Shown here piece by piece: positions 19,514-28,816 of a DNA stretch of 64,000 nt. The position numbers and the translations under genes were made by a program. The stretch's first letter is position 1, and every line of letters starts with the position of its first letter. The stretch is from assembly GCF_018437275.1 (NCBI RefSeq), contig NZ_JAAMFK010000002.1:121190-185189 (forward strand), written 5' to 3'. This DNA comes from Fructobacillus broussonetiae (GTDB lineage Bacteria; Bacillota; Bacilli; Lactobacillales; Lactobacillaceae). The notes below the pieces were generated by a model that saw only the letters and a list, made by a program, of their open reading frames with translations, ran no database searches and had not been told where the DNA came from.

Positions 19514-19597
19514 TGCCGCTGACAGGAATCGAACCTGCACGGAGAAATCTCCATACCGACCTGAACGGTACGCGTCTGCCAGTTCCGCCACAGCGGC
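19514..19597 (-). tRNA. tRNA-Leu (CAG)
   Basis: The minus strand folds as an 84-base class II tRNA. Acceptor GCCGCTG pairs with CAGCGGC, with discriminator A at 19514. The anticodon stem TACCG/CGGTA encloses loop TTCAGGT, giving anticodon CAG (19561-19563). There is a long variable arm and a GGTTCGATTCC T-arm. CCA is not encoded. Confidence 0.95.
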
Positions 19598-19611
19598 TAA
19601 AAACAATAATT

Positions 19612-19640
19612 ATTATATCGTTTGCCGAATGTTCTGACAA
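19612..19640 (-). promoter_or_regulatory. Promoter of tRNA-Leu
   Basis: Minus strand TTGTCA (19635-19640), 17-base spacer, TATAAT (19612-19617), ending 14 bases before the mature tRNA 5' end: a near-consensus stable-RNA promoter. Confidence 0.85.
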
Positions 19641-19688
19641 GGATAAGTTTCGGACCATCGGTTTTTGTTCGACTTTTCGATATAAAAA

Positions 19689-19711
19689 CGAACAATATGT
19701 ATAATTGTTCG
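19689..19711 (+). promoter_or_regulatory. Palindromic operator over the -10 of the PAP2 gene
   Basis: Perfect inverted repeat CGAACAAT-7 nt-ATTGTTCG. Its core contains TATAAT (19700-19705), so a bound protein would cover the -10 box of the downstream PAP2 gene. A further half-site TTGTTCG lies at 19665-19671. Which regulator binds is unknown. Confidence 0.55.
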
Positions 19712-19802
19712 CTAATATTATACAAAAACCGTTTGTTTGTACCTGTTCAAAGGAGAATATACCGGATATAATGAAATTGTTAGTAAATAAGGAGATTTTG
19801 CT

Positions 19803-20735
19803 ATGCCAAACCCGAATCATACCCCTGCTGTTTCGAGAAGTACGCTTTATCAGGATGAACCCTTTAAAACTCGTCCGATTGAAAAGCTCCTTCTCACCCT
19901 CTTTTTGAGTGTAGGCTTTGTTACCTTACTCATCGCTGCTTTCTTTGACCAGAACATCACCAAAGCCGTGATGGACCGGTCGTCTGACTTCGGTCACTTC
20001 TTCCAAGTGTATGGAACGAAGGGGCCTAACATTGTGTTGTTCGTGGCCTTCCAGCTTCTTGCTTGGTATTCCTTCTTTAAGATGGGAGGCAAGGTGCTGA
20101 AGTTCTTCATGACCACTGGTTTCCTCGGCCTTTCCATGGGCCAGATACTCTTTGGTTTGAACGGGTACTTTGGTTACACCCTGGCCACGTTCATTAACGG
20201 AACAACGAAGCACGTACCTGATCCAAAGCCTGGTGCCTTCCTGTTTTCCCTCGCGGTCACGGCCGTGATTTCCGTTCTGTTCTACCTTGGCCTTCGAAAC
20301 AAGAATGACGACGACCTCGAGTATTTAAAGAACGCAGCCATCGTCGGAATCGCTTTGTTCTTCGTGGTTTCCTTTGTCATTGGAGACCTCAAGTTGCACT
20401 GGGGACGCTGGCGTCCATTTGAAATGGACGGCAACTTCAGCCAGTTTACGCCTTGGTTCCATCCAAACGGTTCAAACGGCCACGTATCATTCCCGTCCGG
20501 TCACACGACCTCGGGTTGGATGATGCTGTACTTGCCGTTTTACTTCACGCGTGACAACCGTTTGTTCCAACGGATTTTTACAACGCTTGGTATCGTTTTG
20601 GCGATTACCATTGCCCTGAGCCGTGTGCGCTACGGTGCCCACTGGTTGTCTGACGTGACGGCGGCTAGCTTGATTGTTGGTTCGCTCGTCTTCATGGCGT
20701 CCCGCTTGTTGAAGGCACACTTCGTTGAAGAATAG
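19803..20735 (+). CDS. PAP2-family lipid phosphatase
   Basis: A 310-residue multi-pass membrane protein with the three phosphatase motifs of the PAP2 superfamily: KLHWGRWRP (KX6RP, about residue 198), FPSGHTTSG (PSGH) and SRVRYGAHWLSDV (SRX5HX3D). Such enzymes dephosphorylate undecaprenyl pyrophosphate or phosphatidic acid/PGP at the outer membrane face. An extra hydrophilic N-terminus (residues 1-25) precedes the first helix. AGGAG lies upstream of ATG 19803. The substrate is not determined. Confidence 0.9.
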   Translation: MPNPNHTPAVSRSTLYQDEPFKTRPIEKLLLTLFLSVGFVTLLIAAFFDQNITKAVMDRSSDFGHFFQVYGTKGPNIVLFVAFQLLAWYSFFKMGGKVLKFFMTTGFLGLSMGQILFGLNGYFGYTLATFINGTTKHVPDPKPGAFLFSLAVTAVISVLFYLGLRNKNDDDLEYLKNAAIVGIALFFVVSFVIGDLKLHWGRWRPFEMDGNFSQFTPWFHPNGSNGHVSFPSGHTTSGWMMLYLPFYFTRDNRLFQRIFTTLGIVLAITIALSRVRYGAHWLSDVTAASLIVGSLVFMASRLLKAHFVEE

Positions 20736-20755
20736 AAGTGAAAACGTTGAATGAA

Positions 20756-20784
20756 AAGGCCCCCGGTTTGCCGGGGACTTTTTA
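20756..20784 (+). terminator. Terminator after the PAP2 gene
   Basis: CCCCGG-TTTG-CCGGGG stem extended by AAG/CTT and followed by TTTTT. Confidence 0.85.
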
Positions 20785-20881
20785 ATTTGTGCCAAAAAGG
20801 GCAAAGTCGGGCGATTTCCTAGCAATTGCGCCCTTACTTTGATACAATAAGTAAGATTTTTAATTTTAAGGAGAAGACACA

Positions 20882-21604
20882 ATGTCAGGACACAGTAAAT
20901 GGCATAACATTCAAGGTCGTAAAAACGCCCAAGATGCTAAGCGTGGAAAGATTTTCCAAAAGCTTGCGCACGACTTATATGTTGCAGCAAAGGCTGGCGG
21001 TGCTGATCCCGAAATGAACGCCTCACTTCGTTTGGTCGTTGATAAGGCGAAGGCTGCCAACATGCCAAAGGACAACATCCAACGTGCGTTGGATAAGGCG
21101 TCTGGTGCCGGTGGTCAAAAGTTCGAAGAAGTAACGTACGAAGGTTACGGAACGGCTGGAGTTGCCGTGTTGGTGGAAGCATCAACGGACAACATTAACC
21201 GTACGGTTTCATCTGTACGTAACTCATTCAAGCACTTCGGAGGTTCACTTGGAACTTCTGGTTCTGTGGCTTTCCAGTTCGACCGTAAGGGATACTTTGC
21301 GATCGACCGTGCTGAAAACCCAGATTTGGATGAAGACACGATTTTGGAAGCTGCTTTGGAAGCAGGGGCCGAAGACGTGCAAACTTCAGACGAAGCGTTT
21401 GAAATTTACACGGAACCTTCAGACTTCCAAGCAGTTGAAGCTGCGTTGACGGAAGCGGGCTACGACTTGGCCGAATCTGAAGTGACGATGATCGCTCAAA
21501 ACCCAATGAGCATTTCTGATGAAGACCGCGAAAAGATTGATAAGTTGGTCGACGAATTGGAAGACAACGAAGACGTTTTGGCTGTTTACACGACGGCGGA
21601 CTAA
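20882..21604 (+). CDS. yebC: YebC/PmpR-family protein
   Basis: The 240-residue family member opens with [23 protein letters not shown] and contains [19 protein letters not shown]. Members were long annotated as transcriptional regulators, and recent work gives several a role in translation through difficult (proline-rich) sequences. AAGGAGAAG precedes ATG 20882. Monocistronic, ended by a strong terminator. Confidence 0.95.
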   Translation: MSGHSKWHNIQGRKNAQDAKRGKIFQKLAHDLYVAAKAGGADPEMNASLRLVVDKAKAANMPKDNIQRALDKASGAGGQKFEEVTYEGYGTAGVAVLVEASTDNINRTVSSVRNSFKHFGGSLGTSGSVAFQFDRKGYFAIDRAENPDLDEDTILEAALEAGAEDVQTSDEAFEIYTEPSDFQAVEAALTEAGYDLAESEVTMIAQNPMSISDEDREKIDKLVDELEDNEDVLAVYTTAD

Positions 21605-21614
21605 TTTGTTAAAA

Positions 21615-21652
21615 CAAAAAAGCAAAGCCCTTTTCGGGGCTTTGCTTTTTTT
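21615..21652. terminator. Bidirectional terminator between yebC and flavodoxin
   Basis: AAAAAAGCAAAGCCC/GGGGCTTTGCTTTTTT, symmetric A and T runs. Confidence 0.9.
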
Positions 21653-21664
21653 ATGCCGTGAGGC

Positions 21665-22126
21665 TTATTTTTTAACGGCTTCTAATGACGCATCGACCAA
21701 TGTGGCAAGCTTGTCTTCGTCACGCTTTGCGGGGTAGAGGTTAATTCGAACAAGCGGGCCAGCTTCTTTTGCGCCCGTTTCTTGCATTCGTTCTTCGAAC
21801 TTGTCTAAGGCCAAGCAGTAGTAGCCCTCGTAGAAGTTGTCACCGGAACCAGCGATGCCGTAAACCAGGTTTTTGAGGTCCAAGTTCTTTAAGTCATCGA
21901 AGTAGTCCAAGCCCTCGTCTGGCAAAGAACCCTCGTCGTAGGTGTAAGGGACCAAGAAGGCGAGGTCTTTTTCTTGCAAGTCTTCTGGTTCGCTCTGTGA
22001 CATTTCGGCCTTTTCGACTTCAACACCGGCTTCTTCGAGCTGTTTAACCAGAATGTCGGCAACCGCTTCGTTGTTTCCAGTGATTGTCGCAAAGACCACC
22101 GTGGCGGTTAAATTGGATGATGACAT
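21665..22126 (-). CDS. Flavodoxin
   Basis: A 153-residue FMN-binding electron-transfer protein. The phosphate-binding loop reads VVFATITGNNEAVAD (usual T/S-x-T-G-N-T), with the acidic segment PYTYDEGSLPDEGLDYF as the 50s loop and IAGSGDNFYEGYYCLALDKF as the second FMN loop. A minus-strand AAGGAG lies before the ATG at 22126. Partners are not visible nearby. Confidence 0.92.
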   Translation of the reverse strand: MSSSNLTATVVFATITGNNEAVADILVKQLEEAGVEVEKAEMSQSEPEDLQEKDLAFLVPYTYDEGSLPDEGLDYFDDLKNLDLKNLVYGIAGSGDNFYEGYYCLALDKFEERMQETGAKEAGPLVRINLYPAKRDEDKLATLVDASLEAVKK

Positions 22127-22249
22127 GTACTCGCTCCTTTAAGGCGTTTTCTCTATTATAGCAAGGAAGGCGGCAATTGTTGGCCTGGTTTGCCTCTGAC
22201 TTTTATAAAAGCCATGTCATTAAGGGTGGTTTTTTTAGAACGACTGCCC

Positions 22250-22255
22250 TATAAT
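22250..22255 (+). promoter_or_regulatory. -10 of the small ORF at 22283
   Basis: TATAAT 28 bases before the ATG. Confidence 0.5.
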
Positions 22256-22282
22256 AGGGACAAATAACAAGGGGGATGAACC

Positions 22283-22399
22283 ATGGCATTATCACAAAAG
22301 CAAGTTGAAGCCTTGCAAAACGTATACGATCACGGCATCTTGGACCACGACGACGTTGCCCGTGAGGCCTTGGCCCAAGTCTTGAAAGACGCAAAGTAA
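22283..22399 (+). CDS. Small 38-residue hypothetical protein
   Basis: Reads MALSQKQVEALQNVYDHG, ILDHDDVAREALAQVLKDAK. It has everything expected of a real gene: TATAAT at 22250, GGGGGATG ribosome-binding site, ATG, the AAG/GAA-biased codons of its neighbours and a clean stop. Predicted as two amphipathic helices with an acidic turn (DHDD). No signal peptide or membrane segment. No function recognised. It ends 29 bases before the thrS T-box promoter. Confidence 0.65.
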   Translation: MALSQKQVEALQNVYDHGILDHDDVAREALAQVLKDAK

Positions 22400-22403
22400 G
22401 CAA

Positions 22404-22433
22404 TTGCCAGCGCTTTTAAAACTGTGCTATAAT
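22404..22433 (+). promoter_or_regulatory. Promoter of the thrS leader
   Basis: TTGCCA (22404-22409), 18-base spacer ending TGC, TATAAT (22428-22433): -35 plus extended -10. Confidence 0.75.
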
Positions 22434-22439
22434 TAATCT

Positions 22440-22680
22440 AATAAATTGCTGATGAGGACAACTTGGTTAACGAAACCTCTAAAGAGAGCTAACGGCTGGT
22501 GAGAGTTAGTGTGGACGTTAACAGAGACTACCTCTGAATGGCTTGGAAGTAAGGAATGAAACCAGGCCCGGGTAACACCGTTAAACGTTTAAGAGTCTGA
22601 GTTTATCTCAGAGAATCTGGGTGGTACCACGGTCAAACGTCCCTTGTGCTTTTTTAAGCACGAGGGGCGTTTTTCTTTTT
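22440..22680 (+). promoter_or_regulatory. T-box riboswitch controlling thrS
   Basis: Tandem stem-I-like structure, then the T-box bulge sequence GGGTGGTACCACGG (22619-22632), which pairs with the acceptor end of uncharged tRNA. An intrinsic terminator follows (22638-22676, ACGTCCCTTGTGCTT pairing with AAGCACGAGGGGCGT, then T-run). The specifier is probably a threonine codon in ACTACC (around 22531), on the 3' side of stem I. Uncharged tRNA-Thr should favour the antiterminator and allow thrS transcription. Confidence 0.92.
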
Positions 22681-22784
22681 CGTCGCTGCAGCAAGGGCTT
22701 TGACCCCTGCACAAAAGGCGCCCAATCTTATCGTTTTTCACGTTTGAATCATTAGCAAGAGAGAAAAGAAAGAAGGCAAGGAAT

Positions 22785-24752
22785 ATGGCTGAAATTACAT
22801 TAACTTTCCCTGATGGGGCCAAGAAGTCCTTTGAAGAAGGCGTCAAGCCAATCGAAGTGGCATCTTCAATTGCCAAGTCATTGGCAAAGAAGTCCGTTTC
22901 CGCTAAGGTGAACGGGCAGTACGTTGGGATGCACGATTCCATCACCGAATCCGGTGACTTTGAATTAATCACAAAATCTGACGAAGAAGGCTTGAAGTTG
23001 TTGAACCACTCAGCAGCTCACTTGCTCGCCCAAGCCATGCGTCGTTTGCCAAAGTTTGCAAACGTGCACTTCGGTGTTGGACCTGCCATCGAAAACGGTT
23101 TCTACTACGACACGGATAACGGTGCCGGGAACCAAGTTTCAGTGGAAGACTTTCCTGAAATCGAAGCGATGATGAAGAAGATTGTGAAGGAAGACTTGCC
23201 AATCTTGTCACACGAAGTTTCCCGTGACGAACCTTTGGAAATGTTCAAAGACGATCCTTACAAGATTGAACTCATCAACGACTTGCCGGCAGACGAAAAG
23301 ATTTCCGTTGCTGTTCAAGGTGAACACGTCGAATTGGACCGTGGTGGTTTGGTACCATCAACTGGTTTGATCAAGCACTTCAAGTTGGTTTCTGTTGCCG
23401 GTTCATACTGGCGCGGTAACTCAGACAACAACGTCATGCAACGTATCTACGGAACGGCATGGTGGACTGCAGAGGACTTGGATGCTGACTTGAAGCGCCG
23501 TGCTGAAATGAAGGAACGCGACCACCGTAACATTGGTCGTGACTTGGACTTGTTCTTCACGAGCCAAAAGGTTGGTTCCGGATTGCCTGTTTGGTTGCCA
23601 AACGGTGCCACAATCCGTCGCCAAGTCGAACGCTACATCGTGGACAAGGAATTGGCCAACGACTACTTGCACGTTTACACGCCAGTCCTTTCAAACTTGA
23701 ACATGTACAAGACTTCTGGTCACTGGGATCACTACCGTGAAGACATGTTCCCACCAATGGACATGGGTGACGGGGAATTCTTGGAACTTCGTCCAATGAA
23801 CTGTCCTTCACACATTTCCGTTTACCAACACAAGCCACGTTCATACCGTGACTTGCCACTTCGTATCGCGGAACTTGGTATGATGCACCGTTACGAGAAG
23901 TCCGGTGCGTTGACGGGCCTTTCACGTGTTCGTGAAATGACGTTGAACGACGGTCACACGTTCGTTGCACCTGACCAGTTGGAAGAAGAATTTAAGTCCA
24001 TCTTGAAGATGACGATGGGTGTTTACAAGGACTTTGACATCACGGACTACCGTTTCCGTTTGTCATACCGTGACCCTGAAAACACGTCAAAGTACTTCGA
24101 CGATGACGAAATGTGGGAAAAGTCCCAGGCACAGTTGAAGCGTGCCATGGATGACATGGGCTTGGACTACTTCGAAGCACCTGGTGAAGCCGCCTTCTAC
24201 GGTCCTAAGTTGGACATCCAAACGAAGACGGCCCTGGGTGGTGAAGAAACGCTCTCAACCATTCAGTTGGACTTCTTGTTGCCTGAACGCTTCAACTTGA
24301 CTTACGTCGGTGAAGACGGACAAGACAACCACCGTCCAGTGATGTTGCACCGTGGTATCGTTGGTACCATGGAACGCTTCACGGCTTACTTGATTGAAAT
24401 CTACAAGGGTGCCTTCCCAACTTGGTTGGCACCGTTGCAAGTACAAATTATTCCAGTTAACGCCGAAGCCCACGGCCCATACGCTAAGAAGATTCAAAAG
24501 CAATTGGCCGAAGCTGGGTTGCGTGCTAACGTGGATACTCGTTCTGCAAAGATGGGTTACTTAATCCGTGATGCGCAAACGAAGAAGACGCCATACACGC
24601 TTGTCTTGGGTGATCAAGAAGCGGATAATGGCACGGTAACGGTTCGTCGTTACGGAGAACAAGAGACAACTTCAATGTCACAAGATGAATTCAAGCAATT
24701 AGTCTTGGATGATGTTGCCCGCTACTCTCGTCCTGACGAAGAACAAGCATAA
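22785..24752 (+). CDS. thrS: Threonyl-tRNA synthetase
   Basis: Class II synthetase charging tRNA-Thr. The 655 residues run TGS domain (1-62), editing domain with the [13 protein letters not shown] and SVAGSYWRG metal-site histidine/cysteine region, catalytic core with the class II motifs ([37 protein letters not shown] read around 345-390, [13 protein letters not shown]) and the anticodon-binding domain from [11 protein letters not shown]. In editing-site SVAGSYWRG a serine stands where many ThrRS have cysteine (CxGxH-type motif); its effect on editing is uncertain. Regulated by the upstream T-box. Confidence 0.98.
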   Translation: MAEITLTFPDGAKKSFEEGVKPIEVASSIAKSLAKKSVSAKVNGQYVGMHDSITESGDFELITKSDEEGLKLLNHSAAHLLAQAMRRLPKFANVHFGVGPAIENGFYYDTDNGAGNQVSVEDFPEIEAMMKKIVKEDLPILSHEVSRDEPLEMFKDDPYKIELINDLPADEKISVAVQGEHVELDRGGLVPSTGLIKHFKLVSVAGSYWRGNSDNNVMQRIYGTAWWTAEDLDADLKRRAEMKERDHRNIGRDLDLFFTSQKVGSGLPVWLPNGATIRRQVERYIVDKELANDYLHVYTPVLSNLNMYKTSGHWDHYREDMFPPMDMGDGEFLELRPMNCPSHISVYQHKPRSYRDLPLRIAELGMMHRYEKSGALTGLSRVREMTLNDGHTFVAPDQLEEEFKSILKMTMGVYKDFDITDYRFRLSYRDPENTSKYFDDDEMWEKSQAQLKRAMDDMGLDYFEAPGEAAFYGPKLDIQTKTALGGEETLSTIQLDFLLPERFNLTYVGEDGQDNHRPVMLHRGIVGTMERFTAYLIEIYKGAFPTWLAPLQVQIIPVNAEAHGPYAKKIQKQLAEAGLRANVDTRSAKMGYLIRDAQTKKTPYTLVLGDQEADNGTVTVRRYGEQETTSMSQDEFKQLVLDDVARYSRPDEEQA

Positions 24753-24767
24753 TTTGAAAAACGAATG

Positions 24768-24800
24768 AAGGCAGCTAGACAACTTGACTAGCTGTCTTCT
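24768..24800 (+). other. Hairpin between thrS and the permease gene
   Basis: GAAGGCAGCTAG/CTAGCTGTCTTC stem without a T-run, so at best a weak terminator; some read-through into the next gene is likely. Confidence 0.5.
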
Positions 24801-24825
24801 GTTATAAAGAATCAAGGGGAATAAT

Positions 24826-26208
24826 ATGTCAAAGGAAAACCAAACAGTTGACGAACCCAAGGCTTCAAAGGGCTTGCAAAATCGTCATATCCAACTGATT
24901 GCCATCGGTGGAACGATTGGTACCGGACTCTTCATGGGAGCTGGTAATTCCATTCATTACGCCGGTCCGGCCATCTTGTTGGTTTACGCCATCATCGGAT
25001 TCATGATGTTTGTCATGATGCGTGCCATGGGTGAAATGCTCTACCAAGACCCAACGAAGCCAACCTTTATCGCCTACATGACGAAGTACCTCGGAAACCG
25101 TGTCGGTTTCTTTGCCCGGTGGACCTACTGGGTGACGCTGATTTTCTTCGGAATGGCCGAATTAACCGCCATCGGAAAGTACGTGCAGTTCTGGTTCCCA
25201 TCGATGCCGGAATGGGCCATTCAAATCATCTTCTTGGTCGTGTTGGCCGGGGTTAACCTGATTGCCGTTTCACTCTTCGGGGAAATGGAATTCTGGTTCT
25301 CAATGATTAAGATCGTGGCCATCTTGGCTTTGATCGTGACTGGTTTGATGATGGCCTTTGGCCACTTCGAAACACCAATTGGTCACGTGGAATTCGGAAA
25401 CTTCTTCGGACACTTCAGTTTGCTTCCAAATGGTTTGGGTAACTTCGTGAACGCCTTCCAGATGGTCATGTTTGCCTTCGTTGGAATGGAATTCATCGGA
25501 ATGACGATTGCAGAAACAAAGGAACCACGTAAGATTTTGCCAAAGGCAATCAACCAGATTCCTTTCCGTGTGCTCTTCTTCTACTTGGGTGCTTTGTTCG
25601 TTATCATGACGATTTACCCATGGAAGCAGATTCCTGCCCACCAATCACCATTTGTTATGGTCTTTGAATTGGTTGGCTTGAAGGGTGCCGCAGCCATCAT
25701 CAACTTCGTTGTTTTGACGGCTGCCGCTTCATCATTCAACTCCATCCTGTTCTCAACGGGACGTAACTTCTACTCATTGGCAAAGGAATCACGCGCTAAG
25801 TTCTTGAAGCCATTTGCAAAGCAGTCAAAGCGTAACTTGCCGGCAAACGCCATCTTGTTCTCTGCTTTGATTTCAATGGCTTCACCAGTCTTTTCATCAA
25901 TTCCACAAATCTCTGACGCCTTCGTCTTTGTGACGTCAGCGGCAACGGACATGTTCTTGATGATTTACATCATGATTTTGTGGACCTACTGGCAGTACCG
26001 AAAGTCATCGGACTACATGCCAGACGGCTTCTTGGTGAAGGCGCCAAAGCTTGTTGTCCCAATGGCAGCAATCTTCTTCGTCTTTGTTTACGTGACGTTG
26101 TTCTTCAACGAAGGATCTGTGATTCCAGCCATTGGTTCAACGGTTTGGTTGGTGGTTTTCGGACTGATTTCATACTTCCAACCAAAGGAAAACGTCCTCG
26201 AAAAGTAA
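24826..26208 (+). CDS. Amino acid permease (APC superfamily, AAT type)
   Basis: A 460-residue transporter with 12 predicted membrane helices. The first helix carries the substrate motif IAIGGTIGTGLFMGAGNSI and loop 2-3 has the AAT signature MRAMGEMLYQDPTKPTFIAYM. Cytoplasmic N-terminus (SKENQTVDEPKASKGLQNRH) as in the D-serine/D-alanine/glycine, GABA and aromatic permease branch. The actual amino acid cannot be assigned. It lies directly after thrS. Confidence 0.88.
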   Translation: MSKENQTVDEPKASKGLQNRHIQLIAIGGTIGTGLFMGAGNSIHYAGPAILLVYAIIGFMMFVMMRAMGEMLYQDPTKPTFIAYMTKYLGNRVGFFARWTYWVTLIFFGMAELTAIGKYVQFWFPSMPEWAIQIIFLVVLAGVNLIAVSLFGEMEFWFSMIKIVAILALIVTGLMMAFGHFETPIGHVEFGNFFGHFSLLPNGLGNFVNAFQMVMFAFVGMEFIGMTIAETKEPRKILPKAINQIPFRVLFFYLGALFVIMTIYPWKQIPAHQSPFVMVFELVGLKGAAAIINFVVLTAAASSFNSILFSTGRNFYSLAKESRAKFLKPFAKQSKRNLPANAILFSALISMASPVFSSIPQISDAFVFVTSAATDMFLMIYIMILWTYWQYRKSSDYMPDGFLVKAPKLVVPMAAIFFVFVYVTLFFNEGSVIPAIGSTVWLVVFGLISYFQPKENVLEK

Positions 26209-26267
26209 GCCTAAGCCTGACCGGGTTTGACTTATGAATCTAACACATACAATATTGGAGACCTCTT

Positions 26268-26921
26268 TTGGCAACTTTAATTAACTTTATTTTGCACATT
26301 GACGCACACATCGCGAACTTGGTTCAACACTTCGGTGCTTGGACGTACTTGATTTTGTTCGCCATTATCCTGGTTGAAACGGGTGCCATCGTGCTGCCTT
26401 TCCTTCCAGGAGACTCATTGCTTTTTGCGGCCGGTGCCATTTCAATGACGCCAGCTGGACAAGCTGCGGGATTGAACCACTGGGTGTTCATGGTATTCTT
26501 CTTCGTCGCCGCAATGACCGGTGATTTGACGAACTACTTGATCGCACGGAAGGGTGGACGTCCGCTCTTGGAAAAGAAGCCTTTCTCAGTCTTGATTAAG
26601 GGACAGCACATCGAAGACGCCGAGGCCTTCTTTAAGAAGCACGGAGGGGTTGCAGTGATCATGGGACGTTACATCCCAATCATCCGTACCTTCGTGCCGT
26701 TCGTGGCAGGGCTTTCAGCGTTCAACTTCCGCCGCTTCGTGGAATACACGACGATTGCTGCGTTCTCATGGTCATTTTTGATGACGGGAGCGGGTGCACT
26801 CTTCGGAAACATCCCGTTTGTGGCAGAACACTTCTCAGCGATTATTTTGGGAATCGTCTTCGTGACGTTGTTGCCATCCATTATCGCGGTGTTGAAGACC
26901 GTTTTGAAAAAGAAGAAATAA
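26268..26921 (+). CDS. DedA-family membrane protein
   Basis: A 217-residue polytopic protein. The start is TTG 26268, with GGAG at 26257-26260. DedA hallmarks: ETGAIVLPFLPGDSLLFAAGA, a GDLTNYLIARKGG segment and MGRYIPIIRTFVPFVAGLSAFNF. DedA proteins act as undecaprenyl-phosphate or phospholipid flippases/translocases and affect membrane potential tolerance. A TTGACT/TACAAT pair (26227-26253, 15-base spacer) may be its promoter. Confidence 0.92.
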   Translation: MATLINFILHIDAHIANLVQHFGAWTYLILFAIILVETGAIVLPFLPGDSLLFAAGAISMTPAGQAAGLNHWVFMVFFFVAAMTGDLTNYLIARKGGRPLLEKKPFSVLIKGQHIEDAEAFFKKHGGVAVIMGRYIPIIRTFVPFVAGLSAFNFRRFVEYTTIAAFSWSFLMTGAGALFGNIPFVAEHFSAIILGIVFVTLLPSIIAVLKTVLKKKK

Positions 26922-26929
26922 ATCATAGA

Positions 26930-26971
26930 AAAACGCGCTTGGCATAACATCATGCCAAGCGCTTTTCTTTT
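26930..26971 (+). terminator. Terminator after dedA
   Basis: GCGCTTGGCAT/ATGCCAAGCGC stem flanked by AAAA and TTTTCTTTT. Confidence 0.9.
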
Positions 26972-27099
26972 GAGCAAACTTGTTCGATGGAACGCTGCTT
27001 GTTACTGTGAGTCAAAAAAGTTTAAAAGGGTGATGCCTGCTTTTATGCTCTAAAATCACGCAATGCCGTTCTTTGTTTTATAAATACGCGCAAGTCAGT

Positions 27100-27105
27100 T
27101 ATAAT
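27100..27105 (+). promoter_or_regulatory. -10 box upstream of nadV
   Basis: TATAAT about 98 bases before the nadV start, leaving a leader of roughly 90 bases. No -35 consensus and no recognisable riboswitch in the leader. Confidence 0.45.
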
Positions 27106-27202
27106 GGGTGAAATGCCTTAGATTGTACAGGTATTGGAATTCATTCCAAACAGAGCGTTTATCCATCTACGGCTCTGCATAAAAACAAAGAGGAGAAATA
27201 CC

Positions 27203-28618
27203 ATGATGAATTTGATCCTAGCAACTGATGCTTACAAGTTGACGCACCACTTGCAGTATCCACAAAACATCAACAAGCTTTACTCATACGGGGAAGCGCG
27301 TGTTGGTGGAAAGTTCCCAACCGTTTCTTGGTTCGGACTCTCGATGATCTTGCACGACTACTTCAACACGCCCGTGACAACGGAAATGATTGACGAAGCC
27401 GAAAAGGTCGCCGAAGAAACCTTTGGAACAAAGGCCTACTTTAACCGTTCCGTTTGGGAAAAGGTCCGTGACTTGGGCCACTTCCCAGTTCGCATCAAGG
27501 CCTTGCCAGAAGGGCTGGAAGTGCCAACCGGAACCGCGCTTTTCACCATCGAGTCGACAGAAGACTGGTTCGCCACGTCTTTGAACGCACTCGAAGTGAT
27601 GCTGATGCACGTTTGGTACCCAACAACGATTGCCACAAACTCGCTTTACATTAAGAAACGTCTTCTGCCACTCGTTGAAAAGGCAGGAACGACTGACGCT
27701 TTGCCACTGATGGTCAACGACTTTGGTCTCCGTGGGGCCACGTCACTTGAGTCTGGTCAACGCGGAGGGGCAGCGCACTTGCTTCACTTCCGTGGATCCG
27801 ATAACCTGGCTGCCTCCACGTACTTTGAACGCGTCTATGGCATCCCAGGACGTGGACAATCCATCTGGGCAACGGAACACTCTGTCGCAACCGCTTATGG
27901 TTCAGGACAAGGGGAGTTTGATTACTTAAACGCCCAGTTGGATCGCACACCAGACGAAGTACCCGTTTCAATTGTGATTGATTCCTACGATACCTTTAAC
28001 TTTGTTCGCCACGTTGTGGGTTCAAAAGAAATGGTTGAACGCATTAAGAACCGTCCCGGACGCGTTGTCCTCCGGCCCGATTCCGGTGATCCAATCACCA
28101 TGGACTTGGCCGTCTTGGACATCTTGGCCGAAATCTTTGGAACCGAAGTCAACGAAAAGGGCTACAAGGTTTTGAAGCATAACGTTGGTTTGATTCAAGG
28201 GGACGGTATGAAGGCCGACACCATCATCAAGCTTTACGAAGCTTTGATTGAACGTGGTTGGTCAACGGACAACTTGGTGGTTGGTTCCGGTGGTGGCCTT
28301 CTTCAAGAAGGCTTTACCCGCGATACGGAACGCTTTGCCATCAAGGCGGCCTACGCCCACACGAACGAGGGAGAAGACCTGGACATCAAGAAGCAGCCAA
28401 AGACGGATCCAACAAAGGCGTCGAAGTCTGGTTTGCTTAAGGTCATCGTCGATGAAGCTGGTCGCTTGCAAACGGTCCCACAGGGAACCCCTGGTAAGGA
28501 TCTTTTGGAAACCGTTTACGAAAACGGAAAGATCACGCCGGTTGATGGTCAAACCATTCTTGACCGCGCCAATAACAACCTAAAAGAAAAAGACAATCTC
28601 GGCCGAGTAAACAGCTAA
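27203..28618 (+). CDS. nadV: Nicotinamide phosphoribosyltransferase
   Basis: Converts nicotinamide and PRPP to NMN, the first step of NAD salvage in species that cannot make NAD de novo. The start is ATG 27203 behind AGAGGAGAAA; a frame extending to 27134 has no ribosome-binding site. The 471 residues carry NAMPT features: MNLILATDAYKLTHHLQYP, LRGATSLESGQRGGAAHLL, and the phosphoribosyl-binding LRPDSGDPI plus VVGSGGGLLQEGFTRDT. It stands alone, with no nadM or nadR neighbour. Confidence 0.93.
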   Translation: MMNLILATDAYKLTHHLQYPQNINKLYSYGEARVGGKFPTVSWFGLSMILHDYFNTPVTTEMIDEAEKVAEETFGTKAYFNRSVWEKVRDLGHFPVRIKALPEGLEVPTGTALFTIESTEDWFATSLNALEVMLMHVWYPTTIATNSLYIKKRLLPLVEKAGTTDALPLMVNDFGLRGATSLESGQRGGAAHLLHFRGSDNLAASTYFERVYGIPGRGQSIWATEHSVATAYGSGQGEFDYLNAQLDRTPDEVPVSIVIDSYDTFNFVRHVVGSKEMVERIKNRPGRVVLRPDSGDPITMDLAVLDILAEIFGTEVNEKGYKVLKHNVGLIQGDGMKADTIIKLYEALIERGWSTDNLVVGSGGGLLQEGFTRDTERFAIKAAYAHTNEGEDLDIKKQPKTDPTKASKSGLLKVIVDEAGRLQTVPQGTPGKDLLETVYENGKITPVDGQTILDRANNNLKEKDNLGRVNS

Positions 28619-28714
28619 GTTGCCGCCATTACAGCGCTTTTTAATGCAAATGTAATAAAAAGCGTTGTTCCGGCTTTCTTATCTGTGGTAGAGTTGAAGT
28701 AGATAGGAGGCTTT

Positions 28715-28798
28715 ATGTCTGAATGTACTTCGCTCGAATTTTTAGTAGACCAAGTAACAGCTAAGGCCCTTTTTTGCTCAAAAACAGCTTTCGATTAA
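28715..28798 (+). CDS. 27-residue leader peptide before the fructosamine kinase gene
   Basis: Reads MSECTSLEFLVDQVTAKALF, CSKTAFD. It starts 5 bases after a perfect AGGAGG (28705-28710) and its stop lies in the loop of an intrinsic terminator. The good ribosome-binding site, the position and two competing AACAGC segments fit a regulatory leader rather than a functional protein. Not previously known to me. Confidence 0.55.
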   Translation: MSECTSLEFLVDQVTAKALFCSKTAFD

Positions 28799-28816
28799 TT
28801 TCGGGGGCTGTTTTTT
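28756..28816 (+). terminator. Attenuator-type terminator before the fructosamine kinase gene
   Basis: Stem AACAGCTTTCGA (28783-28794) pairs with TCGGGGGCTGTT (28801-28812) across a 6-base loop and is followed by six T. An upstream AACAGCT (28756-28762) could instead pair with the same GCTGTT, giving a mutually exclusive fold. The leader ORF spans both. Confidence 0.65.

Noticed and set aside
19373..19606. Minus-strand reading frame across tRNA-Leu
   Set aside because: It is the translated tRNA gene (FLAAVAELADAY pattern), a common false protein.
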